This document shows, one piece after another, positions 46,243 through 54,667 of a stretch of DNA of 64,000 nucleotides. Origin of the DNA: an uncultured Muribaculaceae bacterium (lineage in GTDB: Bacteria > Bacteroidota > Bacteroidia > Bacteroidales > Muribaculaceae); NCBI GenBank assembly GCA_910577315.1, contig CAJTME010000001.1, positions 310,001-374,000 of the forward strand. Reading direction: 5' to 3'. The translations under genes and the position numbers were made by a program. The notes below the pieces were generated by a model, which worked only from the letters and a program-made list of their open reading frames with translations, had not been told where the DNA came from and searched no databases. How positions within the stretch are numbered: position 1 is the stretch's first letter; every line of letters begins with the position of its first letter.

Positions 46243-47853
46243 TTAATACCCGGGGTTCTGAGCCATTGGGTTGAGGGCGATTTCCTCGGCTGGAATTGGG
46301 AAGAGTTCATGCTTTCCGGCGATGAACGATGCCATCTCGGCGCGGGCCTCGGTACTTTCCGAGCGTCCGTATGAGCCATTATCCTTATCCATCACCGAAG
46401 CGGCTATGCCCCATCGCACCAGGTCGAACCATCGGTGGCCTTCCATTGCCAGTTCCACGCGGCGTTCGTGGCGGATTGCGTCGCGGAGTGATTCGGGCGA
46501 GTCGGTATAGCCACGGTATCCGGGGAAGGCGGGCAGCGCATTTGCCGTCGTGGAGTTGACGCGGGCACGGGCGCGGACCTGTTCAAGGGCCCATTTGGCG
46601 GCGTTGAGGTCCTTGCCGCTTTCAAGGGCAGCTTCGGCATAGAGCAGGAGTACGTCCGAGGCACGTACAAGACGGTAGTTCAGCGGACTGCGGCTGTGGT
46701 GGTCAATCGAAGGGAATGTGCCGCCCTCGCTGTATGATGTTTTGTTGTTATAGTAGGGCGAACCGAGATATGTCACCTCGACTTCGGCCATGGCTGCATC
46801 GTCGGGAGTGCCGATCGAAACCTCGCGGCGGATGTCGCCGGGCTCGAACTCGTCGTAAAGGTTCTGTGTGGGATGGTTCCAGCCCCAGCCTGCCTGCGAG
46901 CCGAGCGAGCTCATGCGGGGACGGGTAAGGATTGTCGAGAAGGTGCCGCGTGTGAAACCGAAGCCCTCGCCGTAGTCGCTGGTGGGGTCGGCGGCATACT
47001 GAATCTCGAACACGCTTTCGGGGCCGTTCTCACCGGCGAGGGTGAAGTTGTCGGCATAGTTGGCGCAGAGGCTGTACTGACCGGGAGTGTAGTATTCGTC
47101 GACGAATTTCTTGCCCCAGGAGTATGCGTTGTCATAATCCTTCATGTAAAGGTAGACTTTGGCGAGCATGGCTGTTGCGGCGCCGCTGGTTGCGCGGCCG
47201 AGGTCTTCGGATGCATATTCGTTTTTGGCATACAGGAGCTTCTCGGCGGCCTTGAAGTCCTCGATGATTGAGGCATAGACCTCGTCGGCGGTGGCGCGGG
47301 GCTGAATCCAGCGGTCGGACGAGTCGAGCACGTCGTGGACAAGGGGCACGCCGCCAAATACGCGCACGAGCTGGAAGTAATAGAATCCGCGCAGGAAATA
47401 AGCCTCGCCGAGCAGGCAGTCCTTGCGTTCCTCGCTGAGGGTTTCGTCGGGTTCATACTCGGCCACCTTCTGCAACGCGAGGTTGCAGCGGATGATGCCC
47501 TGGTATTTGGCGCGGTAATAGTCGAGGACGATGGTGTTGTTGGCGTTGGTCTTGAAGTTGTCGATGTCGTAGGCGTCGGCTCCGTCGGCCACGTTCTGAC
47601 CGCCTTTGAGGGCGTCGTCCGATGCGATGTCGCCGATATACCATTCGGAGAAGTACGAGTTGTTGTATTCCCACGCCAGCGGAGCGTAGCATCCGTTGAC
47701 GGTCTGGATGCAGGCGGTGCCGGAGGTGAAGAAGTCGTCGAGCTTGGTCGAGCCGGGGCTGTCTTCGGCAAGCCAGTCGTTACAGCCGGTGCAGAGTCCC
47801 GCCATGGCGACAAGGCCGGCGGCATAGATGCTGTTTTTTATGTTGAGTTTCAT
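46243..47853 (-). CDS. susD: SusD/RagB family outer-membrane glycan-binding lipoprotein
   Basis: 536 aa. N-terminal export signal with a Cys at 24 (GLCTGCNDW), the expected lipidation site. Typical SusD features are EDSPGSTKLDDFFTSGTACIQTVNGCYAPL, the TPR-like helices (CLLGEAYFLRGFYYFQLVRVFGG), DVLLLYAEAALESGK and RRVELAMEGHRWFDLVRWG near the C-terminus. It forms the lid on the SusC-like channel and binds glycan at the cell surface. It sits 22 bp after susC. Substrate (beta-1,3-glucan) is deduced from the neighbouring enzymes. Confidence 0.95.
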   Translation of the reverse strand: MKLNIKNSIYAAGLVAMAGLCTGCNDWLAEDSPGSTKLDDFFTSGTACIQTVNGCYAPLAWEYNNSYFSEWYIGDIASDDALKGGQNVADGADAYDIDNFKTNANNTIVLDYYRAKYQGIIRCNLALQKVAEYEPDETLSEERKDCLLGEAYFLRGFYYFQLVRVFGGVPLVHDVLDSSDRWIQPRATADEVYASIIEDFKAAEKLLYAKNEYASEDLGRATSGAATAMLAKVYLYMKDYDNAYSWGKKFVDEYYTPGQYSLCANYADNFTLAGENGPESVFEIQYAADPTSDYGEGFGFTRGTFSTILTRPRMSSLGSQAGWGWNHPTQNLYDEFEPGDIRREVSIGTPDDAAMAEVEVTYLGSPYYNNKTSYSEGGTFPSIDHHSRSPLNYRLVRASDVLLLYAEAALESGKDLNAAKWALEQVRARARVNSTTANALPAFPGYRGYTDSPESLRDAIRHERRVELAMEGHRWFDLVRWGIAASVMDKDNGSYGRSESTEARAEMASFIAGKHELFPIPAEEIALNPMAQNPGY

Positions 47854-47875
47854 TGATGTCGGTCTAAGGTGGTTA

Positions 47876-50800
47876 TCAATAGGTGAGGTTCACGCCGAAG
47901 ATGAAGGTGCGGCTCTGGGGATAGTTGCCGTAGTCAACGCCTCCGCTCACCTCGGGATCGAAGCCCTTGTATTTGGTGACGGTGAACACGTTGGAGCACT
48001 GGGCGTAGAACCGGCAGGATTTCAAGCCTTTCGAGCCAAGGATACTCTTAGGCAGGCTGTAGCCGATCTGGAGGTCCTTAAGACGGAAGTAATTGCCGCT
48101 TTCGAGGAAACGGTCGCTGACGTAGTAGTTGACCGTGTTGCGGGGATTGGGAATCGAGCCGTCGGGATTATCGGCGGTCCAGGCGTCGGTCATGATTGGC
48201 GAGAGCACCGATGTCGAGCCGTTGCTTTCGAGGCGGTGACGCATCTGATTGTAGATTTTCGAGCCGCCTACGCCCTGGAAGAATAGCTGTACGTCGAAGT
48301 CTTTGAGCCATGCGCCCAGGTTGATGCCGTAGTTCACCTTGGGAATCGACGAGCCGAGGTAAACGCGATCGTTGTCGTCGATGCGTCCGTCGCCGTTGTT
48401 GTCGCGGTATTTGGCATCGCCGGCGTGGAAGGGGCTGTCGGCGGCGGTGTAGCCGGTGAGGTAGTCGAGTACTTCCTCGTCAGTGCGGTAGATTCCGTCA
48501 TACTGGTAACCCCAGAAGTAGTAGAGGGGATAACCCTGGTTAACAACCTGCACCTGATTGTAGTTGGTGTAGATGGGCGAGCCGCCGTTGAGATCAACCA
48601 GTTTGTTGTCGATGAACGAGATGTTGCCGCCAACCGAGTAGTTGAACCACGAGTTCACATTATTGCGGTGTTCGAGGCTGATTTCGATGCCTTTGTTGCG
48701 CACCTTGCCCACATTGGCCATGCCGGCATAGCGGTTGCCCACATGGGCGGGGGCATTGACGCTCATGAGCATGTCGTTGGTGTCGCGGATGAAGCCGTCG
48801 AGCGAGCCGCTCAGTTTGCCGTTCCATAGCGAGAAGTCCACGCCGGCGCTCCATTGCTCGGTGTTCTCCCAGTGGCCGCCGTTGTTGATCCAGGTCAGCA
48901 CGGCTGCGCCGTCGACGAGGGTCTGGCCCGTGCCCAGCACATAATCCACGAATGTCGGACCGTTGTTGAACATGTTCAGCACGAAGGCGTCGTTGCCGAT
49001 GTTGTCGTTGCCTACCTTACCCCAGCCGAGACGTATCTTGAGGTCGGTGAGATTGGTGAGGCCCTCCATGAATTTCTCGCGGCTCAGGCGCCAGGCCAGG
49101 GCGAACGAGGGGAAGTAGCCCCAGCGGTTCTCCGAGAACTTGCTCGAACCGTCGGCGCGGAAGTTGACGGTGAGCAGGTAGCGGCTGTCGTAAGAGTAGT
49201 TCACACGGCCGAGCCATGACTGGCGGCGGTTGCGGGCCACGCCGTCGCTTGGGGTGCCGAAGTCTTCGGTCACCTGCGACAGGTACCAATTGCGCTCGTC
49301 GGGATTGATGATGTTGGCGCCGGAGTTGCCGATGGAGTAGTAATTGTATTCTTCCACCGTGAAACCGGCCATGGCGGTGATGTCGTGCTTGCCGAACGAC
49401 TGGTTCCACGTGAGGATGTTGTCAACGTTCCAGTAATACTGGCGTGCCATCGACGAGCTGAGGAAGTTTTTGTCACGCTTGTCATACGACGACACCTCGT
49501 AGGCTTCCATGAAGCTCTTGTCGGTTGTGATGCGGTAATCGAAACTGTAGCTGGTGCGCCAGTTGAAATGCTTTATGGGTGTGAGCTCGATGAAGGCGTT
49601 GCCGACGAAGCGCTCGTTGCGGGTCTTGGGGTGGGAGTACTCGACCATCGAGAAGGGGTTCACGACGTTCTTGAAGTTTGAGCCCGCGGCAATCTGGCCG
49701 CTGAGGTCCTTCCCCTTGCGGTTCACCGAACCATCGGGATAGTGGGTGGGATCCCAGGGAGCCATGGCAAAGGCTGCCGACAGGATGCTGGCGCCGGCGC
49801 TCTCGCTGTTGTCACCGCTCTCATAGGCGTTCTTGGCCACTGATGCCATGAACGAGATGTTCTCCCCCACCTTGAGCCAGGGGAAAGCCTGGAACGATGT
49901 GTTGAGACGGCCTGTGAAACGGCTGAAGTCGGAACCGATGATGATGCCGTCCTGCTGGAACCAGCTGCCGCTCATCGAGTAGGTAAGCTTCTCGTTGCCG
50001 CCGTCGATGGCGAGGTGATAGTTCTGTATCATGCCGTTGCGGAAAACCTCGTCCTGCCAATCGGTGTCGACCTTCGAATAGTCGAAGCCGTCGGGGTTGG
50101 TCTCGGCGTTGTAGACGGTGGGATAGTAGTCGGAGTTGCGCACACCCTGATAAAGCGACAGCCACTGGTTGAAGCCCTGTTCGGCGTATATCTTTTTGGC
50201 GGAGGCGTTGCCGTTGATGGCTACGTAAGTGTCGGCAAAGTCCTTGGCGTTCATTACGTCGAGCTTTTTCCAGCGCTGCTGAACGCCGACATAGCCGTTG
50301 AACGACACGCGTGTGGGCTGATTTATGCCGCCGCTCTTGGTTGTCACGATGATGACACCGTTGGCGCCGCGCGAACCATAGATGGCCGTCGCGGAGGCGT
50401 CCTTAAGAATCTCGATATGTTCGATGTCGTTGGTTGAAAGGAAGTTGATGTCATCGGCTATCACACCGTCAACCACATAGATGGGCGACGAGCCGTTGAC
50501 GGTGCCGACACCGCGGATGCGTACTTCGGCTCCGGCGCCGGGACGGCCTGTCAGCGAGTTCACCGTCACGCCCGCCACCTGACCCTGCAACGCATTCGAA
50601 AGCGAAGCCGCCGGGGTTTTGGTGAGCTTGTCGGAATTCACGCTCGATACCGAACCGGTGAGGTCGCTTTTCTTAACAGCGCCATAACCAATCACCACAA
50701 GTTCATCGAGCACGTCCGACTTTACGGTCATGGCGACGTCGATTGTGTTTCCGGCTCCGACGGTGCGCACCTCGGGAGTGAATCCGACGTAAGAGAACAG

Positions 50801-51007
50801 AAGCACTTCACCCGGCTCCACATTAATTAAATAATTACCGTCAAGATCGGTCACGACCGCCTCGGCCGCTCCCTTCACCTTGACAGTAGCGCCGATGAGG
50901 GGCTCTCCGTCTTCCGCAGAAGTAACAGTGCCCGTCACCGACTTGGCCTGACCCACAGCTGTCAGACTCAGCAAGACAAACAAGAATGTAATAATGGTTT
51001 TATTCAT
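47876..51007 (-). CDS. susC: SusC/RagA family TonB-linked outer-membrane transporter
   Basis: 1043 aa. Signal peptide 1-21, a carboxypeptidase-regulatory-like beta-sandwich (about 24-100, GTVTSAEDGEPLIGATVKVKG), a region of TonB-box type (DELVVIGYGAVKKSDLTGSV, the SusC signature), a plug domain (about 115-230, SNALQGQVAGVTV, IRGVGTVNGSSPIYVVDG) and a long beta-barrel ending TFIFGVNLTY. It imports oligosaccharides with TonB-ExbBD energy and pairs with the adjacent SusD. First gene of the operon, behind the promoter at 51067-51097. Confidence 0.96.
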   Translation of the reverse strand: MNKTIITFLFVLLSLTAVGQAKSVTGTVTSAEDGEPLIGATVKVKGAAEAVVTDLDGNYLINVEPGEVLLFSYVGFTPEVRTVGAGNTIDVAMTVKSDVLDELVVIGYGAVKKSDLTGSVSSVNSDKLTKTPAASLSNALQGQVAGVTVNSLTGRPGAGAEVRIRGVGTVNGSSPIYVVDGVIADDINFLSTNDIEHIEILKDASATAIYGSRGANGVIIVTTKSGGINQPTRVSFNGYVGVQQRWKKLDVMNAKDFADTYVAINGNASAKKIYAEQGFNQWLSLYQGVRNSDYYPTVYNAETNPDGFDYSKVDTDWQDEVFRNGMIQNYHLAIDGGNEKLTYSMSGSWFQQDGIIIGSDFSRFTGRLNTSFQAFPWLKVGENISFMASVAKNAYESGDNSESAGASILSAAFAMAPWDPTHYPDGSVNRKGKDLSGQIAAGSNFKNVVNPFSMVEYSHPKTRNERFVGNAFIELTPIKHFNWRTSYSFDYRITTDKSFMEAYEVSSYDKRDKNFLSSSMARQYYWNVDNILTWNQSFGKHDITAMAGFTVEEYNYYSIGNSGANIINPDERNWYLSQVTEDFGTPSDGVARNRRQSWLGRVNYSYDSRYLLTVNFRADGSSKFSENRWGYFPSFALAWRLSREKFMEGLTNLTDLKIRLGWGKVGNDNIGNDAFVLNMFNNGPTFVDYVLGTGQTLVDGAAVLTWINNGGHWENTEQWSAGVDFSLWNGKLSGSLDGFIRDTNDMLMSVNAPAHVGNRYAGMANVGKVRNKGIEISLEHRNNVNSWFNYSVGGNISFIDNKLVDLNGGSPIYTNYNQVQVVNQGYPLYYFWGYQYDGIYRTDEEVLDYLTGYTAADSPFHAGDAKYRDNNGDGRIDDNDRVYLGSSIPKVNYGINLGAWLKDFDVQLFFQGVGGSKIYNQMRHRLESNGSTSVLSPIMTDAWTADNPDGSIPNPRNTVNYYVSDRFLESGNYFRLKDLQIGYSLPKSILGSKGLKSCRFYAQCSNVFTVTKYKGFDPEVSGGVDYGNYPQSRTFIFGVNLTY

Positions 51008-51066
51008 GGATATGAACGGTATTAGGGTTTTTCGTATGGTCTATATGTCATTGGGATTTGACACTG

Positions 51067-51097
51067 CAAAGTTACGACAGAAAAAGGCTTTTGCAAA
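51067..51097 (-). promoter_or_regulatory. Promoter of the beta-glucan utilisation operon
   Basis: Minus-strand -7 TAACTTTG (51067-51074) and -33 TTTG (51094-51097) with a 19-bp spacer. Immediately upstream (higher coordinates) lies the array of CCCTACAA repeats. Leader of about 55 nt before susC. Confidence 0.75.
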
Positions 51098-51104
51098 TTT
51101 TTAT

Positions 51105-51236
51105 CCCCCTATACAACCTCTACAATCGTTTTATCATACCCCTACAAGCCCCCTACAACTCAATATTAAGTACCTTTAAACCTGACAATTATACAAAATA
51201 TGTTATAAAACATATATTTACATGCTACCCTACAAC
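51105..51236. repeat. Array of CCCTACAA-type direct repeats (candidate operator)
   Basis: TACAA preceded by a C-rich stretch occurs at 51112, 51121, 51143, 51154 and 51231 (positions of the T). The best copies are CCCCTACAA (51139-51147), CCCCCTACAAC (51149-51159) and ACCCTACAAC (51227-51236). Distances between the last four are 22, 11 and 77 bp, all multiples of 11, i.e. the same helical face. The array sits just upstream of the susC -33 box and between the operon and its presumed regulator. Confidence 0.6.
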
Positions 51237-51247
51237 ATATTTTTTCG

Positions 51248-51255
51248 CACCTTTG
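51248..51255 (+). promoter_or_regulatory. Promoter -7-like box of the sensor/regulator gene
   Basis: CACCTTTG differs by one base from TAnnTTTG and sits in TTTTTTCGCACCTTTGC, close to the strings before carA and pyrE. The ATG at 51288 is 32 bp downstream. One repeat of the putative operator (51227-51236) lies just upstream of it. Confidence 0.5.
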
Positions 51256-51287
51256 CAAGTGTAATATCTGACACATCGACAACCGCC

Positions 51288-54173
51288 ATGAAAAAGCCCG
51301 TATTCCTGATGCTCGCACTCGTCTCCTGCTGGCTCGCAGCCATAGGCGCGGGATTCGTGCCCGTACGGAATTTCGGCCGCGACACATATGCCGGCGGCTC
51401 GCAGAACTGGGCTGCCATCCAGGATTCCATCGGGCGGGTTTACGTAGGAAACCGCGACGGCATGCTATCATTCGACGGCGAGAGATGGCGCATAGCCCAT
51501 CTGTCGAACTACACCACCGTGCGCTCGATGAATTTCGACAAGGAATCGGGGCGCATATATGCAGGCGGTTCCGAAGAATTCGGATTCTTCGAGCCCGACT
51601 CGGTGTCTGGAGCGCTACGCTACATATCCCTGCTTCCTGCGTTCGGTGACCGCCACCCAGCTTTTTCCGAAATATGGAATATATTCATGCGCGAAGGCAA
51701 GGTTTGGTTCCAGAGCGACTACCACCTGTTCTGCTACGACGGCACCCGCATTGCCACCTACCCCGCCCAAGGACGCATATCGAAGTCGGCGTTCATCAGC
51801 GGCAACATACTCGTTGCCCTCGAGGACGGCACCATGACGCGCCTGCACAACGGCTCGTTCAGCCCCCTGCCAGGCACCGAAGCGTTGGAAGGCAAGAAAG
51901 TCATGGCCATATTGCCGCTCGGCGACCGGGGTGAGATTCTGATTGCAACATCGGTCGACGGCCTCTATGTGTACGACGGAAAAGCGGTGGTTCCGCTTGA
52001 GAGCGACATATCTGAATTCCTTAAAGACAACCAGGTGTTCTGCGCGGCGGCCAACGGCAACGACTATGTGTTCGGAACGGTCAACCGCGGTGCTGTTGTG
52101 AAGAATTTCGCAACAGGCGCCACACATTATATAAATAAAGAGAGCGGCATGCAGAACAACACCGTGCTGAACGCCTCTTTCGACAAATCCGGCAATTTGT
52201 GGCTCTGCCTTGACAACGGTCTCGACTATGCCGTCTACAACACGCCGGTCGCCAACCTCATCGGCCCCTCCAACGCCGTCGGCGCGGGATATGCATCGTT
52301 GCTCAAAGACGGACGGATGTATTTCGGCACCAATCAGGGATTGTACTCGTCATCCTACCCCTTCGACGCCACTCCTTCGCCACTCGCCCTGCGTCGTGAA
52401 ATCCAGGGGCAGATATGGTCGATTACCGATGACGGCTCCACAGTATTCATAAGCGGCGACGCCGGATTGTTCGAGCTCTCGGCAGGGAGCCACGTGAAAG
52501 TGGACGGTATCCCCGGCACCTACACGGCATGGCCCCTGCGCAACGCCCCCGACCGGGCTCTCGCTTCGACCTACGGCCACTTCCATTTCCTCACCCGCGA
52601 GAATGGCCGGTGGAAGGACAATGGTCCCGTGGAGGGTTATGACGACATCGGGGGCAGATTTATCCAGGACAACCGGGGCTTCATCTGGCTGCCCCACTGG
52701 CGTAAAGGCGTATACAGACTGCATTTCGATCCGGAAAGAAAGGTATTTGACGAATGTGTCCTGTTTGACGAAAGCGACGGACTGCCGTCAAACCACAACA
52801 ATAACGCCACCATCTACAAAGGCCGCATGGTTTTCGCCACCCCCTACGGCTTCTACTCCTACAATCACAAGACATCGCGCATCGAACCCGACGCCGAACT
52901 CGCGGCAATTTTCGGACCCAATACCGCCGGTCCCATCACCCCATTGCCCGACGGCGCCCTCATGGTGGGAGAATCGACGGGATTCAACATCGCCCGATAC
53001 GGAACCGACGGAAAATACAACGTCACCCACACCAGCTTCAACGCCCTCGCCGACAAAATAATACCCGGCTACCTCAATCTTGACTACATCGGTCCAAACG
53101 AACTGATTGTTTCAAATCAGGACGGGTTCTGGAGCATCGACACCGACTACCGCAGCCACGACCCGTGGACACCCGCTCCGTTCATCGGAGCCGTTTATGC
53201 CAACCACGACTCGCTGGTCTACCGCGCGGCTCCCTCGGGAACAGCTGGCGCCCCCCTGCGGCTGCCGTTCACCCTCAACTCGTTGCGCTTTGAATTCTCC
53301 TGCCCGGATTTCCGCACTCCAAACAGCGTGGAATTCAGCTCATACCTTGAAAATTACGACAGCGACTGGTCGCCGTATTCACATGATGCCACACGCGAAT
53401 ACACACGCCTGGCCGAGGGCGATTATGTACTGCACGTCCGCGCCCACGACATACAGTCGGACACCGTCACTGAGACAAGCCTATCGGTCAGCATCGCCCC
53501 GCCGTGGTTCCGCACGGTCTGGGCCAAGGCCGCCTACACGGTTTTAGCGCTGCTGCTGATTCTCGGCGGCTACCTATTCCTGCGCCGGTGGATGCGCGAC
53601 GCCCGCCGCCAGCTTGAACAGCGCAAGGAAAAGGAACTTGAAAACCTGCGCCGCCAGGCCGAACAGGAGGCGTTGGTGAAGGATTACGAAATCGCCACCC
53701 TGAAATCAGAACAGCTCGAGCACGACATCAAGCACACAAGCCAGGAACTCAGCTCGACAACCATGAACCTCATCCGAAAAAACGAGATTCTCAACGACAT
53801 CGCTTCCAAAATCGCCAAGATACAGGAAACTCCGGGAATCGACTCGGGCGTCCCCGGAATATCAAGACAGTTGGCAAAAATACAGGCATCTATCGAGGAG
53901 AACATCAGCCACGATGACGACTGGAAAACCTTCACCCGCAATTTCGATGTCGTTTACGAGAACTACACCAAGCGCCTGATGGAGCGCCATCCCACCCTGA
54001 CCGCAGCCGACAAGCGCCTGTGCTGCTACATCAAGATGGGACTGTCGAGCAAGGAAATCGCCCCGCTCATCAACATATCCTACAAGTCGGTGGAAATGGC
54101 GCGCTACCGCCTGCGCAAGAAAATCGACCTCCCGCCCGAGACAACACTCACCGATTATCTGTGTAACCTGTAG
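51288..54173 (+). CDS. Membrane sensor-regulator: beta-propeller, Y_Y_Y, TM, coiled coil and LuxR-type HTH, no kinase
   Basis: 961 aa. Signal or N-terminal anchor (residues 1-18). Periplasmic repeats of the two-component-propeller type (e.g. WAAIQDSIGRVYVGNRDGMLSFDG, DKSGNLWLCLDNGLDY, IQDNRGFIWLPHWRKGVYRL) extend to about 640. A Y_Y_Y domain follows at about 657-728 (LRFEFSCPDF, YLENYDSDWSPYS). One transmembrane helix lies at about 743-765, then a charged coiled coil (770-840). The C-terminal helix-turn-helix (about 905-955, LTAADKRLCCYIKMGLSSKEIAPLINIS) resembles LuxR/GerE. No HisKA, HATPase or receiver domain exists, unlike hybrid two-component regulators of other PULs. Divergent from susC; presumably it senses glucan oligosaccharides and activates the operon. 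Confidence 0.88.
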   Translation: MKKPVFLMLALVSCWLAAIGAGFVPVRNFGRDTYAGGSQNWAAIQDSIGRVYVGNRDGMLSFDGERWRIAHLSNYTTVRSMNFDKESGRIYAGGSEEFGFFEPDSVSGALRYISLLPAFGDRHPAFSEIWNIFMREGKVWFQSDYHLFCYDGTRIATYPAQGRISKSAFISGNILVALEDGTMTRLHNGSFSPLPGTEALEGKKVMAILPLGDRGEILIATSVDGLYVYDGKAVVPLESDISEFLKDNQVFCAAANGNDYVFGTVNRGAVVKNFATGATHYINKESGMQNNTVLNASFDKSGNLWLCLDNGLDYAVYNTPVANLIGPSNAVGAGYASLLKDGRMYFGTNQGLYSSSYPFDATPSPLALRREIQGQIWSITDDGSTVFISGDAGLFELSAGSHVKVDGIPGTYTAWPLRNAPDRALASTYGHFHFLTRENGRWKDNGPVEGYDDIGGRFIQDNRGFIWLPHWRKGVYRLHFDPERKVFDECVLFDESDGLPSNHNNNATIYKGRMVFATPYGFYSYNHKTSRIEPDAELAAIFGPNTAGPITPLPDGALMVGESTGFNIARYGTDGKYNVTHTSFNALADKIIPGYLNLDYIGPNELIVSNQDGFWSIDTDYRSHDPWTPAPFIGAVYANHDSLVYRAAPSGTAGAPLRLPFTLNSLRFEFSCPDFRTPNSVEFSSYLENYDSDWSPYSHDATREYTRLAEGDYVLHVRAHDIQSDTVTETSLSVSIAPPWFRTVWAKAAYTVLALLLILGGYLFLRRWMRDARRQLEQRKEKELENLRRQAEQEALVKDYEIATLKSEQLEHDIKHTSQELSSTTMNLIRKNEILNDIASKIAKIQETPGIDSGVPGISRQLAKIQASIEENISHDDDWKTFTRNFDVVYENYTKRLMERHPTLTAADKRLCCYIKMGLSSKEIAPLINISYKSVEMARYRLRKKIDLPPETTLTDYLCNL

Positions 54174-54310
54174 CTGCACATTCCTCCTATAAGGAGGCGG
54201 TGGAGAACCTCACCCCAGCCGATGTTGCCAAATGGGCCCGCACCACCCTCATTCCGGCCGACAAAGCCGTGCTGATAATGGTTGCAAAAGAAAAATCGCA
54301 GGTTGACTGA
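54167..54310 (+). pseudogene. 3' remnant of an M16 peptidase gene
   Basis: A short open frame without a start codon reads SSYKEAVENLTPADVAKW, then an ARTTLIP stretch, and ends VLIMVAKEKSQVD before TGA at 54308. This is the characteristic C-terminal tail of M16/pitrilysin-type peptidases. It is separated by an in-frame TAA (54164-54166) from anything upstream and begins directly at the end of the sensor-regulator gene. It looks like what is left after a deletion or rearrangement that brought the regulator here. Not derived from the intact M16 gene at 15332, whose C-terminus is different. Confidence 0.7.
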
Positions 54311-54316
54311 CCCTGA

Positions 54317-54667
54317 CTAATCGGCCATATAATCCAAAACCTCGTCGAGTGTGAGGCCAAGCAGCTTCATCTCGCGGAAGAAAGCGGGGGCGGTGTTCGA
54401 CAGGAATGCCGCCCTCCGTTCGTCATTGACCTTGGCGGGCGCGTCGTCGGCGAGGAAGTACCCCATGCCGCGGCGCACCGTCACAATTTCACGCGCCTGA
54501 AGATAGTCGTAAGCTTTCAGAACCGTGTGGGTGTTGACGGTCATCAGCGCCGCGAGCTCGCGCACCGACGGCACTTTCTCGCCGGCCTTCCACTCGCCCG
54601 AGAGCACACGGGCGAAAGCATAGTCGACAATCTGTTGATATATCGGTTTGTCAGCGTGAAAATCCAT
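54317..54667 (-). CDS. GntR family transcriptional regulator (YtrA-like)
   Basis: 116 aa. Winged-helix GntR domain (about 8-76: PIYQQIVDYAFARVLSGEWKAGEKVPSVRELAALM, TVNTHTVLKAYDYLQ) followed by a short C-terminal helix pair. This small YtrA-type form lacks a ligand-binding domain and usually controls a linked ABC transporter. Its ATG overlaps the stop of the upstream permease gene by one base. Last gene of an ABC-ATPase/permease/regulator operon; autoregulation is likely but inferred. Confidence 0.9.
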   Translation of the reverse strand: MDFHADKPIYQQIVDYAFARVLSGEWKAGEKVPSVRELAALMTVNTHTVLKAYDYLQAREIVTVRRGMGYFLADDAPAKVNDERRAAFLSNTAPAFFREMKLLGLTLDEVLDYMAD

